A DNA stretch of 64,000 nt from Chromatiales bacterium (GTDB lineage Bacteria; Pseudomonadota; Gammaproteobacteria; UBA6429; Thiohalophilaceae): assembly GCA_026984045.1 (NCBI GenBank), contig JALSSV010000082.1:62001-126000 (forward strand), in the 5' to 3' direction. The first letter of the stretch is position 1, and every line of letters starts with the position of its first letter. Below are positions 18,836 to 28,052 of the stretch, piece by piece. The notes beneath the pieces were generated by a model. The model did not search any database, was not told where the DNA came from, and was given only the letters and a program-made list of their open reading frames with translations. The position numbers and the translations under genes were made by a program.

Positions 18836-21800
18836 ATGCCGATCCCCTCGCAGACATTCCGGCGGCGCCTGCTGTCGCTCATCGCCCTGAGCTGGTCGCT
18901 GCCGCCGGTCGTGGGCTTTGCCTTTCTGGGATACCTGGAACTGTTCACGCCCGAACAGATCCTGGCCATCCTCGCCTCGCCCCTGAACCTGCTGTTCGTG
19001 CTCGGCGCCATCCCGCTGTGTCTTTGGCACTTCGCGCGCCTCGCCCGGCCCATCGGCCTCTGCCTGGATCAGCCGGCGGCCTGCGACAGCATGCGCCTGG
19101 CGCGCTGGATGCAACGCTTCACGCGCCATTTCTGGGCCCTGTTCCTCGGCTACCTGCTGCTGGCCCCGGCCGTCACCATTCTCAGTGCCGAGTGGCATAC
19201 CGATTTCGTGGCCCGTCCCGTGGACTGGTTCCGCATTCATCTGGTGGCGCTGATCGTCTCGATCCTCGTGGGGCTGCCCATCTTCTTCGCCATCTTCGAT
19301 CTCTTCGGCCGGGCCTTCGGACATATCGATCTGCAACGGCCGGTCCTGTCCCTGCGTACCCGGGTCTTCCTGATAGGGGCCCTCACCCCGCTGCTCATCG
19401 ATACCATGCTGGTGCAGTATTACTGGACCCGCACCGGCTTCTTCAGCCAGGAAACCTTCATCGTCTGGCTGCTGCTGGAAGGCCTCGCCGTGGGCGGCGC
19501 CCTGCTGTTCGTGAACAGCCTCGCCCGCTCCCTCGCGCCCATGCAGGCCCTGATCGCCAATCCGGACGTGCCGCGCCTGCCGGCCTCCACCGAGGAGATC
19601 GGGCTGTTCGTGCGCCGCCTCGACCGGTTGCTGGAGGAACAGGCCCTGCACCGGGAACGGCTGGCTTTCGGCAACCAGCTCCTGCGCGAGTCACGCACCC
19701 TCGAAGGACTGGGTGATCTGCTGCAAACCATCATCGAACGCACCCGCCAGGTGCTCGGCTGCGACATGTGTTTCCTGACCCTGTACGATCCCCACCGGCG
19801 GGAACTGGTCGGCGTCATCCACACCGGCGCCGAATACCGCCCGGAGGGCCACTACCGGATTCCCGTCGACGCCCGCTCCCTGACCGCGCGGATCTTCCGT
19901 ACCGGGCGCCCCTACTGGACGCGGGACGCCCGGACCGATCCCCACGCCAATCCGCAGATGATCGAACGTTACGGCGTTCGGGCCAGCGCCGGCGTCCCCC
20001 TGCTGGTGGGGCAACAGGCGATCGGCGTGCTGCATGCAGTGCACACGCAAGGTCCGCACGACTACAGGGAACGCGAACTGCGGATCCTGGACGCCTTCGC
20101 CCAGGAAGCCGCCCTGGCCCATGCCTTCTTCGAAGACCAGCGCCTGCGCCGCCGGGCCGAAACCGCCATCCGCCAGGTCAACGCGGCCATCGCCAATGCC
20201 ATCGGCAGCGAATTCTTTCCCGCCCTGGCCCGCGCCATCGCCGACATTCTCGACGCCGATGGCGTGGCCATCGCCGAATCGAGCCCGACGGATCCCGAGC
20301 ATCTCGAGACCCTGGCCTTCTGGCTCGACGGCGAATCCCTGCCAAACCAGCACTACGCCTTGGCCGGCACCCCGTGTGCAGAGGTGTTGCGCAGCGGCCA
20401 CCACCGCCAGTTCGAACAGGTACAGCAACGCTTTCCCGCGGCGCGGGAACTGGCCGAGATGGACATCGCCGTCTATCACGGCCTTCCCCTGCTCGGCAAC
20501 GGCGACAAGCAGCTGGGAGTGCTCATGGCCCTGTACCGGAACACCCCAGCCAACCCCGAATTCGCCGCCTCGGTGATGCAACTGTTCGCCGGCCGCGCCG
20601 CGGCCGAGATCGAACGCCTGCGCAACGAGGCGAAGATCCGCCACATGGCCTATTACGACAGCCTCACCGGCCTGCCCAACCGGGAACTGCTCACCGATCG
20701 CCTCGAACAGGCCTTGGCCCATGCCCGACGCGCGGACACGGCCATGGCCGTGATCCTGCTGGATCTGGATCACTTCAAGGACATCAACGACACCCTCGGC
20801 CACCCGGTCGGCGACAGGCTTCTGCAGGAGGTGGCTCAGCGGTTGCAGGCGGCCATCCGCCAGGAAGACACCGTGGCCCGGCTGGGCGGTGACGAGTTCA
20901 TTATCCTGCTCACCGACATCGGTCCGCCGGTGGAGGCCATGCGCAACGCCACCCGGGCGGTGGAGAAAATCCGCCGGTGGCTCGCCCCGGCATATACCCT
21001 GGAAGGCCACAGCCTGATGGTCACCCCCAGCCTCGGGATCGCCATCTACCCGGCCGACGGGACCAATACCGAAGAACTGGTCAAACACGCCGACACGGCC
21101 CTCTACCAGGCCAAGGGCGCCGGGCGCGACGGTTACCGCTTCTTCTCGCCAACCATGAACAGGGCCGCCATGGAACGGCTGCACCTGGAGAGCGAATTGC
21201 GCAAGGCCGTCGAGCAGGCACAATTCGAAGTGCTGCTGCAGCCGAAGATCGCCATCGGCGACAACCGGCTCATCGGCGCCGAGATCCTGCTGCGCTGGCC
21301 CCATCCCGAGCTGGGCACCATTCCCCCGGCTCGTTTCATTCCCCTGGCCGAGGAAACCGGCCTCATCGTTCCCCTGGGCGACTGGGTCGTGGAACAGGCC
21401 TGTGCCCTGACCAGTCAATTGTGGTGCCGGCAGGGCAACTGCCACGATACCGCCGGCCTGTCCGTCAATGTCAGTCCCCGCCAGTTCAGCCAGCCCGACT
21501 TCGTGGAACGCCTGGCCCGCCATCTGGGCCAACATGCAATCCAGGCAGGCTGCCTGGAACTGGAAATCACCGAAAACCTGCTGATCCGCGACATCGGCGA
21601 CATCGAACGCAAGCTCAACGCCCTGCGGGAACTGGGCGTGAGCCTCTCCATCGACGACTTCGGTACCGGTTACTCCTCGCTGCGCTACCTGCAACGCCTG
21701 CCCATCGACACCCTCAAGATCGATCAGGCCTTCGTGCAGCGCATCGCCACCAACCGCAACGACGCCATCATCGTCGAGACCATCATCGCCATGGCCCGTC

Positions 21801-21961
21801 ACCTGGATCTCTACACCATCGCCGAAGGCGTGGAGACGCAGGCCCAACTGGACATCCTCGCCACCCGTGGCTGTGATGCCTACCAGGGCTATCTGTACAG
21901 CCCGCCCGAGACGCCGGACCGCTTCCAGCAACGCCTTGCAGAGCAATCCTCCTGCTCCTGA
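18836..21961 (+). CDS. Membrane GAF-GGDEF-EAL cyclic-di-GMP enzyme
   Basis: The 1041-aa protein has about six N-terminal membrane helices (residues 10-250) and a GAF domain (about 285-440, starting near the ERTRQVLGCDMCFLTLYD segment). A second GAF-like stretch follows, then a diguanylate cyclase domain with intact GGDEF at 684-688 and a phosphodiesterase domain. The EAL motif reads EILLRW (near 816), with DDFGTGYSSL, LKID and EGVET conserved, so both activities are plausible. The ATG at 18836 is chosen over an upstream in-frame GTG (18746). No clear ribosome binding site is seen. Confidence 0.9.
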   Translation: MPIPSQTFRRRLLSLIALSWSLPPVVGFAFLGYLELFTPEQILAILASPLNLLFVLGAIPLCLWHFARLARPIGLCLDQPAACDSMRLARWMQRFTRHFWALFLGYLLLAPAVTILSAEWHTDFVARPVDWFRIHLVALIVSILVGLPIFFAIFDLFGRAFGHIDLQRPVLSLRTRVFLIGALTPLLIDTMLVQYYWTRTGFFSQETFIVWLLLEGLAVGGALLFVNSLARSLAPMQALIANPDVPRLPASTEEIGLFVRRLDRLLEEQALHRERLAFGNQLLRESRTLEGLGDLLQTIIERTRQVLGCDMCFLTLYDPHRRELVGVIHTGAEYRPEGHYRIPVDARSLTARIFRTGRPYWTRDARTDPHANPQMIERYGVRASAGVPLLVGQQAIGVLHAVHTQGPHDYRERELRILDAFAQEAALAHAFFEDQRLRRRAETAIRQVNAAIANAIGSEFFPALARAIADILDADGVAIAESSPTDPEHLETLAFWLDGESLPNQHYALAGTPCAEVLRSGHHRQFEQVQQRFPAARELAEMDIAVYHGLPLLGNGDKQLGVLMALYRNTPANPEFAASVMQLFAGRAAAEIERLRNEAKIRHMAYYDSLTGLPNRELLTDRLEQALAHARRADTAMAVILLDLDHFKDINDTLGHPVGDRLLQEVAQRLQAAIRQEDTVARLGGDEFIILLTDIGPPVEAMRNATRAVEKIRRWLAPAYTLEGHSLMVTPSLGIAIYPADGTNTEELVKHADTALYQAKGAGRDGYRFFSPTMNRAAMERLHLESELRKAVEQAQFEVLLQPKIAIGDNRLIGAEILLRWPHPELGTIPPARFIPLAEETGLIVPLGDWVVEQACALTSQLWCRQGNCHDTAGLSVNVSPRQFSQPDFVERLARHLGQHAIQAGCLELEITENLLIRDIGDIERKLNALRELGVSLSIDDFGTGYSSLRYLQRLPIDTLKIDQAFVQRIATNRNDAIIVETIIAMARHLDLYTIAEGVETQAQLDILATRGCDAYQGYLYSPPETPDRFQQRLAEQSSCS

Positions 21962-22043
21962 ACCAAACCTCCTGAACCATTACGCCGTCATCACGCCGCA
22001 GGCCAACGCAGGCACAGCAGGGCCGAGCCTGTATCGGGCGATG

Positions 22044-22529
22044 TCAGTGATGGTGATCGTGTGCGCCGCCCTCGGCCAGGTTGGCCAGCTCCGTCTCTTC
22101 CAGGTAGTGCACGAAGGCACGGCGCAGACGCTCGCCCAGCCCCCGTTCGAGCGCGTTGCCAATGCCGGCCAGGCGCTGCTCGATCTGGGCGACGGTGGCC
22201 TGCAGCAAATCGTAACGGATGCGCAAGCGGTCCCCTTCCACCTGCACCGCCTCCACCCCCATCATGGCACCCAGCTCCGCCGCCACCCGCTGTGCCTGTA
22301 CCGGGCTCAGCGGTCGGGCCAGGCGCAACACCCGCTCCTTGAGGATGGCCTGGCCCTGCTGCGCCGGGGCCGGATGGCCCGGCCGGCCCACGTAGAGGTG
22401 GGGATTGGTGTCGAAACGCTCCCGGCACTGTTCGGAGCAGAAAGCGAAGTGCATGCCCAGGTATTCCCGGGCAAACTGTTCCGGCGACACGTTCATGTGG
22501 CAGACCGGGCAGGTCATCTCCTGATTCAT
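22044..22529 (-). CDS. YHS-domain protein
   Basis: The 161-aa protein begins with a YHS metal-binding domain (CPVCHMNVS ... HFAFCSEQCRERF, residues 6-45). A second, Cys-free segment (about 70-130, LSPVQAQRVAAELGAMMGVEAVQVEGD split here) has the beta-alpha-beta look of an HMA fold. The tail ends HDHHH. GAGGAG precedes the ATG at 22529. It is the last gene of the copper ATPase operon and probably binds or hands over copper in the cytoplasm. Confidence 0.8.
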   Translation of the reverse strand: MNQEMTCPVCHMNVSPEQFAREYLGMHFAFCSEQCRERFDTNPHLYVGRPGHPAPAQQGQAILKERVLRLARPLSPVQAQRVAAELGAMMGVEAVQVEGDRLRIRYDLLQATVAQIEQRLAGIGNALERGLGERLRRAFVHYLEETELANLAEGGAHDHHH

Positions 22530-22707
22530 GTCCCGTTTCTCCTCGGAGTTGCATGATGACGGGGTACCGAAGCATACCGCCAGGACGAGCCGGCGGTGGG
22601 CACGGCACGCCCCCCCGGCCGGTTTGGGGCCCGCGTGCAAGCAGGGGCCCAGACCGGGGCGGTGGTTGCCATTGCCCGGCCAGTGGATCTGCCGGGCCAG
22701 CCGATGT

Positions 22708-22941
22708 TCAGCGTTCCAGTTCCCGCTTGCGGCGCTCGAACTCTTCCTCGTCGATTTCGCCACGGGCGTAGCGTTTCTTCAGAATCTCCAGCGGCGTCTC
22801 GGTCCGTGGCCGGTTGTCATCGTGGCCGCCGCTGCCGGCGGCGGCCTTGATGATCCAGACCAGCAGGACGATCAGCAATATCCAGAACAGCCACATGATG
22901 CCACCGCCAAACCCCCACCAGCCTTCATGTCCCCCCATCAT
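22708..22941 (-). CDS. Small membrane protein with SHOCT domain
   Basis: The 77-aa protein has one membrane helix (IMWLFWILLIVLLVWII) and a C-terminal SHOCT motif (PLEILKKRYARGEIDEEEFERRK). Such proteins often accompany copper P-type ATPases. Their role is unknown, though SHOCT is thought to mediate oligomerisation or nucleic-acid contact. It starts nine bases after the ATPase stop. Confidence 0.85.
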   Translation of the reverse strand: MMGGHEGWWGFGGGIMWLFWILLIVLLVWIIKAAAGSGGHDDNRPRTETPLEILKKRYARGEIDEEEFERRKRELER

Positions 22942-22950
22942 GGCCTCTCC

Positions 22951-25560
22951 TCACAGGTTTGCCCGACGCAAGCGCAGGGCGTTGGTAATGACCGAGACGG
23001 AGCTGAAACTCATGGCCGCCGCCGCGATGATGGGCGACAGCAGCAGGCCGAAGAAGGGATACAGCACCCCGGCCGCCACGGGCACGCCCAGCGAGTTGTA
23101 GATGAAGGCGAAGAACAGGTTCTGGCGAATGTTGCGCATGGTGGCGCGGCTGAGGCGCACGGCGCGCACGATGCCGCGCAGATCGCCCTTGACCAGGGTC
23201 ACGCCGGCACTTTCCATGGCCACGTCGGTGCCGGTGCCCATGGCGATCCCCACGTGGGCCTGGGCCAGGGCCGGGGCATCGTTGATGCCATCGCCGGCCA
23301 TGGCCACGATGCGGCCCTCGGCCTGCAGGCGCTTGACCACTTCCGCCTTCTGATCCGGCAGCACTTCCGCCTCCACCCGATCGATGCCCAGTTTGCGGGC
23401 CACCGCCTCGGCCGTGATCCGGTTGTCGCCGGTGAGCATCACCACCATGATGCCCTCGGCATGCAGATCGCGAATGGCCTCCGGCGTGGTGGGCTTGATG
23501 GGATCCGCCACGCCAAGGAGGCCGGCCGCCTTGCCGTCGATGGCCACGAACATTACCGTCTGGCCATCGCTGCGCAACGCATCGGCTTTCTCGGGCAGGC
23601 TGCCGACGTCGATCCCCAGGCTTTCCATGAGAAGCTGGGTTCCCAGAACCACGACCTGGCCCTCTACCATGCCGGTGACGCCCTTGCCGGTCTGGGCCTG
23701 GAAGTCGTTCACCTTGGTCGATTCGATGCCCCGTTCCTCGGCGCCCCGCACGATGGCCTCGGCGAGCGGATGTTCACTGACCCGCTCCAGGCTGGCCGCA
23801 CGCTGCAGCAGCGTCTTCTCGTCGAACGGTTCCATGGCTTCGACGGTCACCAGGGTGGGCTTGCCCTCGGTGAGGGTCCCGGTCTTGTCCACCACCAGGG
23901 TGTCGACCTTCTCGAGGATCTCCAGCGCCTCGGCGTTCTTGATCAGCACGCCCAGGGTCGCCCCCTTGCCGGTGCCGACCATGATGGACATGGGCGTGGC
24001 CAGGCCCAGGGCGCAGGGACAGGCAATCATGAGTACCGCCACCGCATTGACCACCGCATGCGCCAGACGCGGTTCCGGCCCCCACAGGCCCCAGACCATG
24101 AACGTGATGACGGCCGCCACCACCACCACCGGCACGAACCAGCCCGATACCTTGTCGGCCAGTTTCTGGATGGGTGCGCGGGAGCGCTGGGCCTCGCTGA
24201 CCATGCGCACGATCTGGGCAAGGAGCGTGTCGGCGCCCACCTTCTCGGCCCGCATCAGCAGGGTGCCGTTGCCGTTGACGGTGGCCCCGATCACCCGGTC
24301 CCCCGGCGTCTTGGTCACCGGGATCGGCTCGCCGGTGATCATGGACTCGTCCACGTTGCTCTCGCCCTCGATCACCGTGCCATCGACCGGAATCTTCTCG
24401 CCGGGTCGTACCCGCAGGATGTCCCCCGGCTTCACTTGTTCCAGGGGAATGTCCTCCTCGCGGCCATCCTCGCGCACGATACGGGCCGTGTTGGGTGCCA
24501 GGCCCAGCAGCGCGCGGATCGCCTGATTGGTGCTGCTGCGGGCCCGCAACTCCAGCACCTGTCCCAGCAGCACCAGCGCGGTGATCACCGCAGCGGCTTC
24601 GAAATACACCGGTACCGTGCCATCCGCATGGCGCATGGTGGGGGGAAAGATCCCGGGAAACAGCAGAGCGACCGTGCTGTAGGCCCAGGTCACCGACACC
24701 CCGAGGCCGATGAGCGTGAACATGTTCGGGTTCCAGGTACGCACCGACTGCCAGAAACGCACGTAGAAGGGCCAGCCGCCCCACAAGACGACCGGCGTGG
24801 CCAGGACGAATTCGATCCACTGGACCGTCTTCATGCCGAGGTCGGCGGGCAGCCACTGGGGCGCCAGATCGGCGATCATGGCCAGCACGAAGAGGGGGGT
24901 GGACAGAATCGCGCTGACCCAGAAGCGCCGGGTCATGTCGATGAGTTCCTCGTTGCGCTCTTCCACGGCCACGGTACGCGGTTCCAGGGCCATGCCACAC
25001 TTGGGGCAGGTGCCGGGATGATCCTGCACGATCTCGGGGTGCATGGGACAGGTGTATTCCACCTTCGCCTGGGCCATGGGTTCGAACAGCGGCTCCAGCG
25101 CCATGCCGCACTTGGGGCAGGTGCCCGGCCCGGCCTGGCGGATTTCCGGATGCATGGGACAGGTGTAGATCATCGCGCCGATGTCGCAGGTGCCGTCCTC
25201 GCAGCTCGGTGCCGACACCGCCTCTTCGACCCGGGTCACGCTGGGTGCGGCATGGGCATGTTCCGCGGGCTTCTGCCCGAGATATTCCTCGGGATCCGCC
25301 TGGAAGCGCTGTTGGCAACTCTCGCTGCAGAAATACCAGGTCTTTCCGGCGTAATCGGCCTGCCAGGGCGAGTCGGGGGTGACGCGCATGCCGCAGACGG
25401 GATCATGCAGTTCCGCCTCGCCCGCATACTGCTCGGGATGGACCACGAACTTGTCGTGACAACTGTCGGAACAGAAATACCAGGTCTGCCCGGCATACTC
25501 GGCCGTGGCGGCGGCCTGGTCCGGCTCAATCTTCATGCCACATACGGGATCGGTGACCAT
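22951..25560 (-). CDS. copA: Copper/silver-translocating P1B-type ATPase with YHS and HMBD N-terminus
   Basis: The 869-aa ATPase exports copper or silver from the cytoplasm. The N-terminus carries two YHS domains (DPVCGMKI... and DPVCGMRV...). Two heavy-metal-binding motifs of the YTCPMHPEI...[12 protein letters not shown] type follow, in place of classical HMA domains. The core has the membrane CPC motif ([12 protein letters not shown]), DKTGT phosphorylation site and SEHPLAEAI. The ATG at 25560 is preferred over 25566 because AGGAG lies seven bases before it. Its partners are the MerR regulator and Met-rich protein genes upstream. Confidence 0.95.
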   Translation of the reverse strand: MVTDPVCGMKIEPDQAAATAEYAGQTWYFCSDSCHDKFVVHPEQYAGEAELHDPVCGMRVTPDSPWQADYAGKTWYFCSESCQQRFQADPEEYLGQKPAEHAHAAPSVTRVEEAVSAPSCEDGTCDIGAMIYTCPMHPEIRQAGPGTCPKCGMALEPLFEPMAQAKVEYTCPMHPEIVQDHPGTCPKCGMALEPRTVAVEERNEELIDMTRRFWVSAILSTPLFVLAMIADLAPQWLPADLGMKTVQWIEFVLATPVVLWGGWPFYVRFWQSVRTWNPNMFTLIGLGVSVTWAYSTVALLFPGIFPPTMRHADGTVPVYFEAAAVITALVLLGQVLELRARSSTNQAIRALLGLAPNTARIVREDGREEDIPLEQVKPGDILRVRPGEKIPVDGTVIEGESNVDESMITGEPIPVTKTPGDRVIGATVNGNGTLLMRAEKVGADTLLAQIVRMVSEAQRSRAPIQKLADKVSGWFVPVVVVAAVITFMVWGLWGPEPRLAHAVVNAVAVLMIACPCALGLATPMSIMVGTGKGATLGVLIKNAEALEILEKVDTLVVDKTGTLTEGKPTLVTVEAMEPFDEKTLLQRAASLERVSEHPLAEAIVRGAEERGIESTKVNDFQAQTGKGVTGMVEGQVVVLGTQLLMESLGIDVGSLPEKADALRSDGQTVMFVAIDGKAAGLLGVADPIKPTTPEAIRDLHAEGIMVVMLTGDNRITAEAVARKLGIDRVEAEVLPDQKAEVVKRLQAEGRIVAMAGDGINDAPALAQAHVGIAMGTGTDVAMESAGVTLVKGDLRGIVRAVRLSRATMRNIRQNLFFAFIYNSLGVPVAAGVLYPFFGLLLSPIIAAAAMSFSSVSVITNALRLRRANL

Positions 25561-25689
25561 GCGCATTCTCCTTCATCGGATTGGCGTCCGAACCGGACGG
25601 GGCTGTCCACGCAGGCGATGGACAAGCCGATCGGGATCGGAGTGAGGCATTCCCGGCACGACGGATTCCGTCGTGCCGGGTACCGCCGG

Positions 25690-26118
25690 TTACTTGTGCA
25701 TTGACGCCTGTTGCTGTTTCATCATCATCTGCTGCTGGTTGAGCATCTGCTGCATCATGTCCTGCATCATCTGCATGCGCTGCTCCAGCATGGCCTGCCG
25801 CTTCTGCAACTGCTCGGGCGACATTCGGCCCTGCCCGCCATCGGCGCCCATGGGCATGTTCTGCATCTTTTTCATCATTGCCTGCATCTGCTGCATGTGC
25901 TTCTGCATGGCCTGCATGCGCTGCTCCGAATTGCGCGCCTGCATGCCCTGCTGCGACATGCGCTCCATTTCCTGCATCTGCATGCCCATCTGGCGGCTGT
26001 TCATGCCACCGCCACCCTGGCCCATGCCCATCCCGCCGCCCATTCCAGCGGCCTGGGCAACCGTGACAGTGGCAAACAGCGCAGCGGTCATCAGACTGCG
26101 TATCGATTGGTTCTTCAT
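25690..26118 (-). CDS. Exported Met/Gln-rich protein
   Basis: The 142-aa product has a signal peptide (MKNQSIRSLMTAALFATVTVA) followed by Gly/Met-rich sequence. A long helix dominated by Met, Gln and Lys (QRMQAMQKHMQQMQAMMKKM and QMMQDMMQQMLNQQQMMM) comes next. There is no cysteine after export. Dense methionine thioethers suit Cu(I) or Ag(I) binding in the periplasm. GAGGAGA precedes the ATG at 26118. It sits between the thioredoxin-like and ATPase genes. Function is inferred from composition and context. Confidence 0.8.
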   Translation of the reverse strand: MKNQSIRSLMTAALFATVTVAQAAGMGGGMGMGQGGGGMNSRQMGMQMQEMERMSQQGMQARNSEQRMQAMQKHMQQMQAMMKKMQNMPMGADGGQGRMSPEQLQKRQAMLEQRMQMMQDMMQQMLNQQQMMMKQQQASMHK

Positions 26119-26183
26119 GGCGTATCTCCTCTGGTGCGTGTTGTTGATATCCGAGGTCGGGCATGTGCCCGACGGATCCTGCG

Positions 26184-26414
26184 TCAAGCCGGCAACTGCA
26201 GAAGCTGACGCAATTCGTTTTCCGACGGCTGGCCACGGAAGACGACCTGGCCGTCGACGACGAGATTGGGGGAATGCCGAATGGCCAGGGCCTCGGCCAG
26301 CACGGGATCGTCCTCGACGAAGACGATGCGGTGCGGCACGCCGAGGGCATCCAATTCCTTCGACAGGTTCGGACAATGGGAACATTGGCGGGTGGCCACG
26401 ATCATGACATCCAT
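26184..26414 (-). CDS. Small thioredoxin-fold protein (CSHC)
   Basis: The 76-aa protein is a mini-thioredoxin or glutaredoxin-like protein. It has the CSHC redox/metal motif near residue 11, a cis-proline-like SPNLVVDG segment and no signal peptide. GGAGAACC lies directly before the ATG at 26414. It overlaps the merR-family gene by 13 bases, so translation is likely coupled. It may reduce or carry thiophilic metal in the cytosol. Confidence 0.8.
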   Translation of the reverse strand: MDVMIVATRQCSHCPNLSKELDALGVPHRIVFVEDDPVLAEALAIRHSPNLVVDGQVVFRGQPSENELRQLLQLPA

Positions 26415-26872
26415 GAGGTTCTCCTTTCTGTCGGGTGGTTGGGAAGCGTGGATTGATCGTCGTCCTCCGTCTCGAAGGATTCGATGAGATGACAGACCGA
26501 ATGCCCGTCGGGTACCCCATCGGGCAGACCGGCCCAGGTTTCCAGAGCCGCCTCCATGCGTGCCTGCAGGCGCATCAGCGCCGCAATTCGCTGGCGGTTG
26601 GTCTCGATGTGTTCCTGCAGGATCCGCCGCACGCGCGGACAGGGGGAGTCGCCCCGATCGGCATCCTCGAGAATCGCGCGTATCTCCTTGAGGCTGTAGC
26701 CCAGTTCTCGCGCCTGAAGGATAAAACGCAGGCGCGCTTCTTCGGCCTGGTCGAACAGGCGGTATTCGTTGTCGGGATGCCGCCGTTCGCGCAACAGCCC
26801 CAGGCGACTGTAATAACGCACCGTATGCGGCGTGGTGCCACATTCACGTGCCAGAGCGGTGACGGTCAACAT
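26402..26872 (-). CDS. MerR-family metal-responsive regulator of the copA operon
   Basis: The 156-aa regulator has an N-terminal winged helix (TVTALARECGTTPHTVRYYSRLGLL without the first residues), a dimerisation helix, and cysteines at C11, C78 and C127 (the last in a SVCHLIE motif shared by several metal-sensing MerR proteins). The long acidic tail overlaps the next gene. It is the first gene of a leftward operon with the copper ATPase and probably controls its own promoter at 26906-26937. The sensed metal is not certain. Confidence 0.88.
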   Translation of the reverse strand: MLTVTALARECGTTPHTVRYYSRLGLLRERRHPDNEYRLFDQAEEARLRFILQARELGYSLKEIRAILEDADRGDSPCPRVRRILQEHIETNRQRIAALMRLQARMEAALETWAGLPDGVPDGHSVCHLIESFETEDDDQSTLPNHPTERRTSWMS

Positions 26873-26905
26873 GCTGGCACCTCCTTTCCAATGGGTTCAT
26901 ACCGA

Positions 26906-26937
26906 TTGTCGAACATGTACGTGGGACACAGGTCAAG
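26906..26937 (-). promoter_or_regulatory. MerR-type promoter of the copper ATPase operon
   Basis: On the minus strand TTGACC (26932-26937) and GACAAT (26906-26911) are separated by 20 bases, the overlong spacing that MerR-family activators correct. The intervening sequence holds only an imperfect dyad. It lies 34 bases upstream of the regulator's ATG. Confidence 0.6.
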
Positions 26938-27120
26938 GCTTTCCTGCGTATTACTGTCACCGTGCCCGGCACGCGGACATTCCCGGGATTCGGAAACGCG
27001 CGTGGAACCGGTGACCGGAGCAAGCACCAGGACAATCATGTGAAAAGACCTCTGAAACCGGAAAACGATCCATGACCGGGCACGCCAGTGCCGGCCGCGA
27101 GACATCGGAATCAGATCGGT

Positions 27121-27519
27121 TCAGATCCGCAGGCGCAGGGTATGGAGGTAGGCAAGGCGGTGGTTCGGGGGTGGTCCGTGCACGGGTCGTGGCAGGGCCC
27201 GTGGCAGCCGGGGCTGCAGTGCTGGCCAGCCGGCCGGCAAGACGAAAACGGCTGTCTCGTCCGGGAAAGCGGGGGCCTTTGTCGCGGGAAGCAGAGGGAT
27301 CCCCTGTTTCGCCAGCGAGACGGTACAGGGGTGCCCGGCCGGCATCCGGGCATGAGCATGAGCGGCGGCGAGCGCCTGATGTGCATGCGTGTCAGACGGG
27401 CTCGAGCCGGCGGACAGTGCTGTGGTACAGCAGAGATCGAGGAAGTTCAGCGAGGCCACCAGCCACAACAACACCCAGACGGGCGCCGTTCTCGTTGCCA
27501 GTGTTCGGAATCGCCGCAT
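27121..27519 (-). CDS. Small exported hypothetical protein
   Basis: The 132-aa product has a long N-terminal hydrophobic segment (VWVLLWLVASLNFLDLCC) and a His/Ala-rich part (HAHQALAAAHAHARMPAGHPC), then Pro-rich sequence. GGAGGA five bases before the ATG is a strong ribosome binding site. No family is recognised with confidence. Similar small exported His/Cys proteins head several metal operons in this window. Confidence 0.6.
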   Translation of the reverse strand: MRRFRTLATRTAPVWVLLWLVASLNFLDLCCTTALSAGSSPSDTHAHQALAAAHAHARMPAGHPCTVSLAKQGIPLLPATKAPAFPDETAVFVLPAGWPALQPRLPRALPRPVHGPPPNHRLAYLHTLRLRI

Positions 27520-27570
27520 GGTATTCCTCCGGTGGCCCTTATGACCCTGCTGATCCTGCGGAATTCAGCT

Positions 27571-27619
27571 TGTCAGGCGGTTGAAAACCCCTCCCTCGGC
27601 GTTTTTCAACAGCCTGTCA
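27571..27619. terminator. Hairpin repeat, probable terminator
   Basis: TGTCAGGCGGTTGAAAA pairs imperfectly with TTTTTCAACAGCCTGTCA around a short loop. The T-run in the stem and position between two leftward units suit a terminator. It belongs to a family with copies at 59846-59883, 62250-62288 and, degenerate, 59153-59182. Confidence 0.6.
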
Positions 27620-27751
27620 TGTCATGATCTGCTGAAAGCATAGTTCGTCTGTCGCGCCCTGCGCAACCACTTTCGGAAACGGATCGGGCTCGCGCAAGAT
27701 CCTGCCCATGATCGGGAAATGGCCGGGGAATCCTTCCCCGGCCGGTTCGCT

Positions 27752-28039
27752 TCAGTTGCTCTCCTGCATGAACTTGATGATGTCCCGGGTCTGCTGACCG
27801 GTGAGGCCGCCACGCACCCGCATGTGGGTCACGGTGGTCTTCCACTGGTCGTCCCGCAGCTCCTTGGGATCACGCACATTGTGGCAGCGGGTACAGTTTT
27901 CGGCCCAGGCCCGGGCGCCACGCACGAAATCGCCTTCCTTGCTCTTGTCGGACCCGGCAGCCTGGGCGCCGAAGGCAACCCCCAGGGTCAGGGTCATGGC
28001 CAGCAGCAACCGGCCGGTTTTCTCGATGGACTTTTGCAT
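27752..28039 (-). CDS. Small periplasmic cytochrome c
   Basis: The 95-aa protein has a signal peptide (LLLAMTLTLGVAFGAQAA) and one haem motif, CTRCH, in ENCTRCHNVRDPKEL. A methionine in THMRVRGG could be the second axial ligand. It is probably a short electron carrier or diheme-partner subunit. It ends the operon with the porin gene, 13 bases downstream of that gene's stop. Confidence 0.88.
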   Translation of the reverse strand: MQKSIEKTGRLLLAMTLTLGVAFGAQAAGSDKSKEGDFVRGARAWAENCTRCHNVRDPKELRDDQWKTTVTHMRVRGGLTGQQTRDIIKFMQESN

Positions 28040-28052
28040 GTTCGATTCCTCC

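Noticed and set aside
22530-22707. Extension of the YHS protein to a start near 22763
   Set aside because: The extension would overlap the SHOCT gene and encodes non-conserved sequence; GAGGAG at the ATG 22529 supports the shorter form.
22528-25704. 1058-codon frame on the plus strand opposite copA
   Set aside because: The copA frame has all P-type ATPase motifs; the opposing frame is compositionally biased and overlaps several genes.
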